This document shows positions 58,380 to 64,000 of a stretch of 64,000 nt of DNA, one piece after another. The DNA comes from an uncultured Coriobacteriaceae bacterium (GTDB lineage: Bacteria; Actinomycetota; Coriobacteriia; Coriobacteriales; Eggerthellaceae). Location: positions 1 to 64,000 of the forward strand of contig CALDCB010000011.1 of the NCBI GenBank assembly GCA_937937585.1. The letters are read 5' to 3'. Under the pieces are notes generated by a model. That model ran no database searches. It saw only the letters and a program-made list of their open reading frames with translations, and was not told the origin of the DNA. The stretch's first letter is position 1. Each line of letters opens with the position of its first letter. The translations under genes and the position numbers were made by a program.

Positions 58380-60541
58380 TGGCTGATCAGCCAAAGAGCA
58401 ACTACGACGGTAAGAAGAGCGGCGGATATTCTTCCAATCGCGGCCATGGCGCTGGCAAGCCCGGCGGCTACAGGGGCAGCGCAGGCAAAGGCGGCTACAA
58501 AGGTGGCTCCGGTAAGCCCGGCGGCTACAAGAGCCACGGCGATTCTAAGGGTCGCCCTTATGCCAAACGTGATGGTGAGTCACGCGATCGCCGCGATGAT
58601 CGTCGCAGCGATTCGGACTTCAAAAAGGGTTACAAGAAACCTTACGAGCGCGACGATAGGCGTGGCGGAAAATTTGATGGCAAGAAGCGCGACGACAAGA
58701 TCGGCGGAAAACGCGATGGCAAATTCGAAGGCAGGCGCGACGATAAGTTCAACGATCGCAAGCGCAATGATAGACTCGACCATCAGCGCGACGATAAGTT
58801 CGACCGTAAAGGCAAGGGCGGTAACGGTCGCGATTTCGGCAAGTCCAATCGCGATGCCAAGTTCGGCGACAAGCCCCGTTCTTCCAGCCCGCGCGGTAAT
58901 GGCAAGCCCGGTTTCAAGCCTCAGGACAACAAGGCCATGCGCGTTTACAAGAACAAGAAAGCGTTCGATCAGCAGAAGGTAGCTGCCATCATGGGCACCG
59001 ATGCTGCTCCTTATAGGGGTGAGCTTGACCCGAAGAGGGGAGAGCGTTCTAATATTGCTCCGGGCAGGAAAACCCGCGAACTTCGCGAGATCGCTCAGGA
59101 TGAAGAGCGCATGAGGGACGAAGAAGTCCGTCGAGAGCGTGAGAAGCTCGACGATGAAACCCTGCCTATGGAGAAGCGCTTCTACAAAAACGAGGCTAGC
59201 CCGGCACGCCTTGCCGCTCTTGACGTGACCCGTGCTGTCCGTAAGCGCAACGCCTATGCTCACGACCTCATCGAAAGCCGCATCGACGCCTCTGATATGT
59301 CTCAAGCCGATCGTGCATTCGCTACGTTGCTCGTTCTTGGCGTTGTCAGCACCAGCGGTACTCTTGACGAGATCATCAACCGCGGCATGCGCAAGCCCAC
59401 CGATGCCTTCGACGATGTTCGCGACGCGCTGCGTATCTCCACGTATGAGATCATCTTCCTGGGCAAGACCCCGCATGCTGCTCTTGACCAGGGCGTCGAA
59501 CTCGTTCGTGCGGTTTCCCCCAGCGCTTCCGGTTTGGGCAATGCCATCCTTCACCGCATTCTCGAGATGAAGGATTCGTTCCCCTTCGGTGATCCGAACC
59601 ACGACATCGAAGCGCTTGCGCGCGTATATGCCTTCCCCGTATGGCTTGCTCGCAAGTTGGTTGAGGATCTTGGCGCGAAGGAAGCGGCTATGTTCATGCG
59701 CGCTTCGAACGACCCTGCTCCGCTGTTCATTTCCGTGAATTCGCTTAAGGCGACTGACGCTGAAGTAGCCCGCGTGTTCGAGGCTGCAGGCGCCACGCTT
59801 CGTCCGGCGCTCATCGATGAGAAGGAAATCGTCGGTTGCTACCATGTGTCCGACCCGCGAGCCATCGCTGACGAAAACGTCCGCACTTTGTTCGACGAAG
59901 GAAAGATCCTCGTCAGCGATGCAGCAGCTCAGGCGGTCGCAGGCGCTTTGTTCGATAACGCCACGCCCTCAACCGTTCTTGAAGTTGGCGCTGGCCGTGG
60001 TACGAAGACGGTCCTTATTCAGAGCGATGCTCAACGAATCATGGGGCATCAGATTGAGCTCACCTCGCTTGATCTTCACGAGTTCAAGGTAAAACTGCTC
60101 GAGAAGCGCGCAGCCGATTATGATGTGCAGTTGAAGCAGGCGATTTGCGGCAATGCAACCAGGCTTGACACGGTTCTTCCTTATGAGACTTATCAAACCG
60201 TGTTCATCGACGCCCCGTGTTCGGGTCTTGGCACCCTTAGGCGCCACCCCGAGATCCGTTGGCGCGTTAAGCCTTCTCATATCCAAGAGCTCGCCGACAC
60301 CGGACTCGCGATGCTTCGTAGCGCTGCATCCCATGTTGAGATGGGCGGCCAGTTGGTTTACGCCACGTGCACCGTCGCCTATGCCGAGAACTATGGTGTA
60401 GTAAAACGCTTCCTTGAGGAGACTGAAGAGGGCAAGGATTTCCGCCTTGCGCCCATCGACGGCAAGCCGTGCTTCTCATCGCAGCTGACCGTCGGTTCGC
60501 CCGATGCGCATTTTGCTGCAAAATTCATCAAAGTGAAATGA
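58379..60541 (+). CDS. rsmB: 16S rRNA m5C methyltransferase (RsmB type) with a long disordered N-terminus
   Basis: A 720-residue protein. Residues about 1-190 are Gly/Lys/Asp/Arg-rich repeats (GGY, KxxD, RDDKF units), clearly disordered. Then a NusB-like domain (about 290-410), and a Rossmann methyltransferase: VLEVGAGRGTKT, DAPCSGLGTLRRHPE (one Cys) and YATCTV (catalytic Cys). This is the RsmB/Sun layout for C967 methylation. The start is coupled to fmt. The extension is an oddity; usual members are about 430-480 residues. Confidence 0.9.
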   Translation: MADQPKSNYDGKKSGGYSSNRGHGAGKPGGYRGSAGKGGYKGGSGKPGGYKSHGDSKGRPYAKRDGESRDRRDDRRSDSDFKKGYKKPYERDDRRGGKFDGKKRDDKIGGKRDGKFEGRRDDKFNDRKRNDRLDHQRDDKFDRKGKGGNGRDFGKSNRDAKFGDKPRSSSPRGNGKPGFKPQDNKAMRVYKNKKAFDQQKVAAIMGTDAAPYRGELDPKRGERSNIAPGRKTRELREIAQDEERMRDEEVRREREKLDDETLPMEKRFYKNEASPARLAALDVTRAVRKRNAYAHDLIESRIDASDMSQADRAFATLLVLGVVSTSGTLDEIINRGMRKPTDAFDDVRDALRISTYEIIFLGKTPHAALDQGVELVRAVSPSASGLGNAILHRILEMKDSFPFGDPNHDIEALARVYAFPVWLARKLVEDLGAKEAAMFMRASNDPAPLFISVNSLKATDAEVARVFEAAGATLRPALIDEKEIVGCYHVSDPRAIADENVRTLFDEGKILVSDAAAQAVAGALFDNATPSTVLEVGAGRGTKTVLIQSDAQRIMGHQIELTSLDLHEFKVKLLEKRAADYDVQLKQAICGNATRLDTVLPYETYQTVFIDAPCSGLGTLRRHPEIRWRVKPSHIQELADTGLAMLRSAASHVEMGGQLVYATCTVAYAENYGVVKRFLEETEEGKDFRLAPIDGKPCFSSQLTVGSPDAHFAAKFIKVK

Positions 60542-60546
60542 TGATC

Positions 60547-60598
60547 AACCCCACCTCTGCTATGTTTATCTAATATTCAGAGGTGGGGTTCTTATTTT
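60547..60598 (+). terminator. terminator after rsmB
   Basis: A 13-bp perfect stem (60547-60559/60578-60590), 18-nt loop, then CTTATTTT. Immediately before the next gene's ribosome site (GGAG at about 60600). Confidence 0.85.
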
Positions 60599-60609
60599 AG
60601 GAGACTTCA

Positions 60610-61194
60610 ATGGAGCCAGATTACAAAGAAGTAGCCAATCGCATTAAGTCGTTGCGTGAGGACATGGACCTAACCTTGCAGGAGATGGCCGACGCTACCG
60701 GCCGAACCATCGAGGAGTATGCGGCTCAGGAATCAGGCGAAAGTGATCTTTCGTTCACGTTCCTGTACAAATGCGCTGCAAAACTCGGCGTCGACCCCAT
60801 CGAGCTGCTCAGTGGCGAAACCCCGCATCTAACGGGTTACTCCCTTGTACGAGCAGGCGAGGGTCTTTCCGTTAAAAGGCGCGAAGGGTTCGAGTACCTT
60901 CATAAGGCGCCTTACCTTAATAACAAACTCTGTGAACCATTTGTCGTTACCGCTCCCTACATTGAAGAGGAGCAGAACAAGCCCATCCATCAGTCCTTCC
61001 ATAAGGGCCAGGAGTTCGACTATATCATTTCGGGTCGCATGCGTTTCGCTTACGAGAACCATATCGAGGAACTTGGGCCTGGTGACACTCTTCTATACGA
61101 TTCCGCTCGTGCTCATGGAATGATCGCTATTGGCGGCGAGCCGTGCGTATTCGTTGCAATCGTCATGTACCCTGACGGTCGTCAAATTATCTAG
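60610..61194 (+). CDS. XRE-cupin transcriptional regulator
   Basis: A 194-residue protein. N-terminal helix-turn-helix (VANRIKSLREDMDLTLQEMADATGRTIEEYAAQESGESDLS), C-terminal cupin barrel (HKGQEFDYIISGRMRFAYENHIEELGPGDTLLYDSARAHGM) with metal-type His and Glu residues. Such proteins sense small molecules. It directly precedes the acyl-CoA synthetase gene and is probably its regulator. Confidence 0.88.
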   Translation: MEPDYKEVANRIKSLREDMDLTLQEMADATGRTIEEYAAQESGESDLSFTFLYKCAAKLGVDPIELLSGETPHLTGYSLVRAGEGLSVKRREGFEYLHKAPYLNNKLCEPFVVTAPYIEEEQNKPIHQSFHKGQEFDYIISGRMRFAYENHIEELGPGDTLLYDSARAHGMIAIGGEPCVFVAIVMYPDGRQII

Positions 61195-61298
61195 GCGCTG
61201 CGCAATCGACTCTTGGGTAGTCCCCAAGCAGCAGCGTGCCTGCGGCGCAGTCGCCTTACGACACTAGATAATCCGATACCTTCAGTAAGGAAGACGAT

Positions 61299-63074
61299 AT
61301 GAGAAATCTGCATAAAAGGTATGTCGAAGAGGCATACGATAGTAAAGGCGTGCTTAGTGACTTCAAAGTAAACATCCCGGAAGACTTCAATTTCGGTTAT
61401 GACGTTGTTGACGACATTGCGGTAAACGATCCTGATCGTCGTGCTATGGTCTGGCGCAATCCCGAAGGCGAAGAGCACGTCTTCACTTTCGCGGACATGA
61501 AGAAGTGGTCCGACAAAACCGCCAATTACTTCGCAGAACATGGCATCGGCAAGGGCGATTTCGTTATGGTCATTCTTCGCCGTCACTATCAGTTCTGGTT
61601 TGTGGCTACTGCCTTGGCCAAACTTGGCGCGGTCATGGTTCCTGCGACGTTTATGTTGAAGGAGCACGACCTTGTTTATCGCCTGAACGGCGCATCCATC
61701 AAAGCAGTTGTTTGCACCACGGTAGGTGACATCGCCCAGATCGTTGACAACGTCGTTGCGGAATGCCCGACCGTTGAGAACCTCTTCTTGGTGAACGGCG
61801 CTGGCGGTGGCTTGAGCCCCCAAGACGAAAATGGCAACTGGATCCTTCCGGAAGGCGAGCTTGTTGGCTCGGTTCTTTCTGGTGAACAGGGCATTTGCGC
61901 TGCTGGTGTTCAGCGCGAGGGCTGGCACGACTTCAACACCGGCGTCCGTCAGGCGTCGGATGAATTCGAACACGTGAACACGCTTGCTGCCGACCCTATG
62001 CTCATGTATTTCTCTAGCGGCACTTCGGGCAACCCAAAGATGGTTTTGCATAACTCCACTTACGCAGTCGCCCATTTGGTTACCGCAAAACACTGGCATA
62101 ACGTCGATCCCGAAGGGTTGCATTTCACTATCGCCGACACCGGCTGGGGCAAGGCTGTCTGGGGCAAGTTCTATGGCCAATGGCTTATGGAGGCATGTGT
62201 TTTCACGTACGATTACGATCGTTTCCATGCGGGTGAACTATTGTCGCTTATCAGCCAATATAACATCACCACGCTTTGCTGCCCGCCCACCATGTACCGT
62301 CTATTCATGCAGGAGGGCGTCGAGAAGTACGATCTTTCCACGCTTAAGTACTCCACTACTGCCGGAGAAGCATTGAATCCCGACATCTTCGATTACTGGA
62401 AGGAGCATACCGGCCTGGTTATTTATGAGGGCTTCGGACAGACTGAAACGCCCTTGACCGTAGCCAATCTGGTTAATTCAACTCCGCGTTCCGGCTCGAT
62501 GGGCAAGCCTTCGCCGCTTTACGAGGTCGAGATCCAGTGTGCCGACGGTTCTCGCTGCAATACCGGCGAGACGGGTGAGATCTGCATCAAAATCGATCCT
62601 CAGCCTGCAGGCATCATGATGTGCTACTACCGAAACGAAGAGCGTACCGCAGCTGCGATGCATGACGGTTGGTACCATACCGGCGACACCGCTTGGGTCG
62701 ATGAGGATGGTTACTTCTGGTATGTCGGTCGAAATGACGACGTCATCAAGTCTAGCGGCTATCGTATCGGGCCGTTCGAAATCGAAAGCGTCTTGCTTGA
62801 GCATGAGGCTGTTCGCGAGTGCGCCGTTACTGGTGTTCCCGACCCAGTCCGTGGCAAAGCCGTCAAAGCTACCATCGTATTGCAAGACGGTATTCATGGC
62901 TCCGAGATGCTTACGAAAGAGCTTCAAACCTGGGTTAAGCATAAAACCGCTCCATACAAGTACCCGCGCATCATCGAGTATGTCGAAGAACTTCCCAAAA
63001 CCGTCAACGGCAAGATCCGTCGAGTCGCCATTCGCGAGAACGATGCCAAGAAGGGCATCGACGGTTTGGTCTAA
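61299..63074 (+). CDS. AMP-forming acyl-CoA synthetase
   Basis: A 591-residue adenylating enzyme. P-loop YFSSGTSGNPKM, YEGFGQTE, GWYHTGD and the C-terminal KTVNGKIRR with the catalytic Lys are intact. The pattern GEALNP...DYW and the length fit acetyl/medium-chain acyl-CoA synthetases. It activates a carboxylic acid with ATP and CoA. The neighbours (ATPase, ferredoxin-type oxidoreductase subunit) suggest work with 2-oxoacid or branched-chain acid metabolism. AAGGAAG precedes ATG. Confidence 0.92.
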   Translation: MRNLHKRYVEEAYDSKGVLSDFKVNIPEDFNFGYDVVDDIAVNDPDRRAMVWRNPEGEEHVFTFADMKKWSDKTANYFAEHGIGKGDFVMVILRRHYQFWFVATALAKLGAVMVPATFMLKEHDLVYRLNGASIKAVVCTTVGDIAQIVDNVVAECPTVENLFLVNGAGGGLSPQDENGNWILPEGELVGSVLSGEQGICAAGVQREGWHDFNTGVRQASDEFEHVNTLAADPMLMYFSSGTSGNPKMVLHNSTYAVAHLVTAKHWHNVDPEGLHFTIADTGWGKAVWGKFYGQWLMEACVFTYDYDRFHAGELLSLISQYNITTLCCPPTMYRLFMQEGVEKYDLSTLKYSTTAGEALNPDIFDYWKEHTGLVIYEGFGQTETPLTVANLVNSTPRSGSMGKPSPLYEVEIQCADGSRCNTGETGEICIKIDPQPAGIMMCYYRNEERTAAAMHDGWYHTGDTAWVDEDGYFWYVGRNDDVIKSSGYRIGPFEIESVLLEHEAVRECAVTGVPDPVRGKAVKATIVLQDGIHGSEMLTKELQTWVKHKTAPYKYPRIIEYVEELPKTVNGKIRRVAIRENDAKKGIDGLV

Positions 63075-63844
63075 TGGGTTCGCTCGTTAAAAGCCTGCGC
63101 GACTCGATCGCGCAGGTAACTGTGATCTGCGGGCATTACGGAGTAGGGAAAACCAACTTCAGCGTTAATCTGGCTTGCGATCTTGCTGATATGTGCAAGC
63201 ACGTGACCCTTATCGACCTCGATATCGTGAACCCCTATTATCGAGCCTCCGAACAGCGAAAGCTTCTCGAAGCCCATGGCATAACTTTGATTGCGCCGGT
63301 TTTCGCTGAGGCCGGTTCGAGTCTGGATGTGCCGAGTCTTCGAGGATCGATCACTTCTGCCGTGCAAGATGCATGGCAGAAGGTCGACGAAGGTCGTGTG
63401 GTGCTTATCGACGCCGGCGGCGACGATGTGGGTGCAACCGCTTTGGGCAGGTTTTCCGAAGTCGTGAAGCTTGGCGACTATGCGATGCTTTACTTGGTGA
63501 ACGCCTGTCGTTTTGACACCCAGCAAGCTTCTGAGGCGGTCGCAATGCTCTTGCAGATTCAAAACGCATGTGGCTTGAAAGCAACTGGCATCGTCGACAA
63601 TGCGCACCTCAAAGATGAAACTTCCATTGACCTGCTATGCGATGCGTTTGATTTAGCCTCTCAGGTTTCGCAAACCACTCAGCTCCCGCTCGCATGTAAA
63701 ACAGTAAGGCGCGAGCTTGCTTCCGACCTTCAACGTGCGCTTGACGATAGAATCGAACATACGAAAGAAGGAGCCGGGCCGGATGTTCCTTCCCGCGATT
63801 TCGTTTATCCGGTCAGTATATATGTGAAGAACCCCTGGGAATAG
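63074..63844 (+). CDS. P-loop ATPase of the ParA/MinD/CobQ type
   Basis: A 256-residue protein. VICGHYGVGKTNFSVNLACDLA (deviant Walker A), TLIDLDIVNPYY (switch region) and VVLIDAGGDD (Walker B). Start coupled to the synthetase stop (TAATG). Found beside ferredoxin oxidoreductase genes in Coriobacteriia and clostridia, where a maturation or metal-handling role has been suggested by context. No DNA-partition partner is nearby. Confidence 0.82.
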   Translation: MGSLVKSLRDSIAQVTVICGHYGVGKTNFSVNLACDLADMCKHVTLIDLDIVNPYYRASEQRKLLEAHGITLIAPVFAEAGSSLDVPSLRGSITSAVQDAWQKVDEGRVVLIDAGGDDVGATALGRFSEVVKLGDYAMLYLVNACRFDTQQASEAVAMLLQIQNACGLKATGIVDNAHLKDETSIDLLCDAFDLASQVSQTTQLPLACKTVRRELASDLQRALDDRIEHTKEGAGPDVPSRDFVYPVSIYVKNPWE

Positions 63845-63871
63845 GGTTTCTTAGATAGAAGAGGGGGATCT

Positions 63872-64000
63872 ATGGCGAGAATGATCGTCGATGAGTTCTT
63901 CTGCAAAGGCTGCGGTCTTTGCGTCGATGCTTGTCCGTTGGGCATCGTTGAACTCGATAATGAACGGATCACCGACAAGGGCTACCATCCCGCGCATTGC
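63872..64000 (+). CDS. 4Fe-4S ferredoxin subunit of a 2-oxoacid:ferredoxin oxidoreductase (partial)
   Basis: The first 43 residues are in the window: MARMIVDEFFCKGCGLCVDAC..., with C-x2-C-x2-C-x3-C-P. This is the delta-type ferredoxin subunit of 2-oxoglutarate/2-oxoisovalerate:ferredoxin oxidoreductases. It follows the ATPase by 27 bp with AGAGGGGG upstream. The gene runs off the right edge; catalytic subunits should follow. Confidence 0.8.
   Translation, partial: MARMIVDEFFCKGCGLCVDACPLGIVELDNERITDKGYHPAHC

Overview
The window looks like a chromosome segment of a Gram-positive, high-GC anaerobe of the class Coriobacteriia (Eggerthellaceae-like Actinomycetota). This is inferred from the character of the housekeeping genes (rimP-nusA-ylxR-infB-rbfA-nrnA-truB-ribF, def-fmt-rsmB, a K+-type membrane pyrophosphatase, ferredoxin-linked 2-oxoacid chemistry), many GTG starts, and a NusA with a C-terminal Cys/His tail. 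No species can be named from the sequence alone.

Bases 1-28,728 are accessory DNA stacked downstream of the 3' end of guaA (minus strand, 28,728-30,329). Three copies of the end of guaA, each encoding a [T/S][I/V]EWE-stop tail, lie at 28,728, 19,944 and 17,214. I read this as tandem site-specific insertions. Element A (about 19.9-28.7 kb) has an amber-interrupted GTPase, an XRE repressor, an excisionase-integrase-RHH module, a RepA-like ATPase and a controller/unknown protein/cytosine methyltransferase set that resembles a type II restriction-modification (R-M) locus. Segment B (17.2-19.9 kb) has no integrase. It holds an AbiE toxin-antitoxin pair with its operator and an orphan RelB/DinJ-like antitoxin. 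Element C (left edge to 17.2 kb, left end outside the window) carries a second, paralogous repressor/excisionase/integrase/RHH module and a co-directional block at 1,368-14,331: RHH regulator, PLD-helicase, DUF4391 protein, an unrecognised protein, type III Mod, type III Res, DUF4238 protein and a DUF262-DUF1524 nuclease. That block is the best candidate for an under-described defence system.

The two integrase modules share a control design. Three operators made of 4-bp half-sites separated by exactly 6 bp occupy divergent promoters: GTAC-N6-GTAC in element C and TCAC-N6-GTGA in element A. Short repeats near the attachment cores look like integrase arm sites.

Bases 28,728-64,000 are core chromosome: guaA; an AEC-family permease; uppP; chorismate mutase; a T-box-preceded ilvD-ilvB-ilvN-ilvC operon; serA; leuA behind a possible attenuator; the rimP-to-ribF translation, RNA-processing and flavin-cofactor cluster; hppA; yfcE-dgt (minus strand) opposite dnaG; def-fmt-rsmB; an XRE-cupin regulator; an acyl-CoA synthetase; a ParA/MinD-like ATPase; and the start of a 2-oxoacid:ferredoxin oxidoreductase ferredoxin subunit that runs off the right edge. 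No tRNA, rRNA, CRISPR array or complete transposon was seen.
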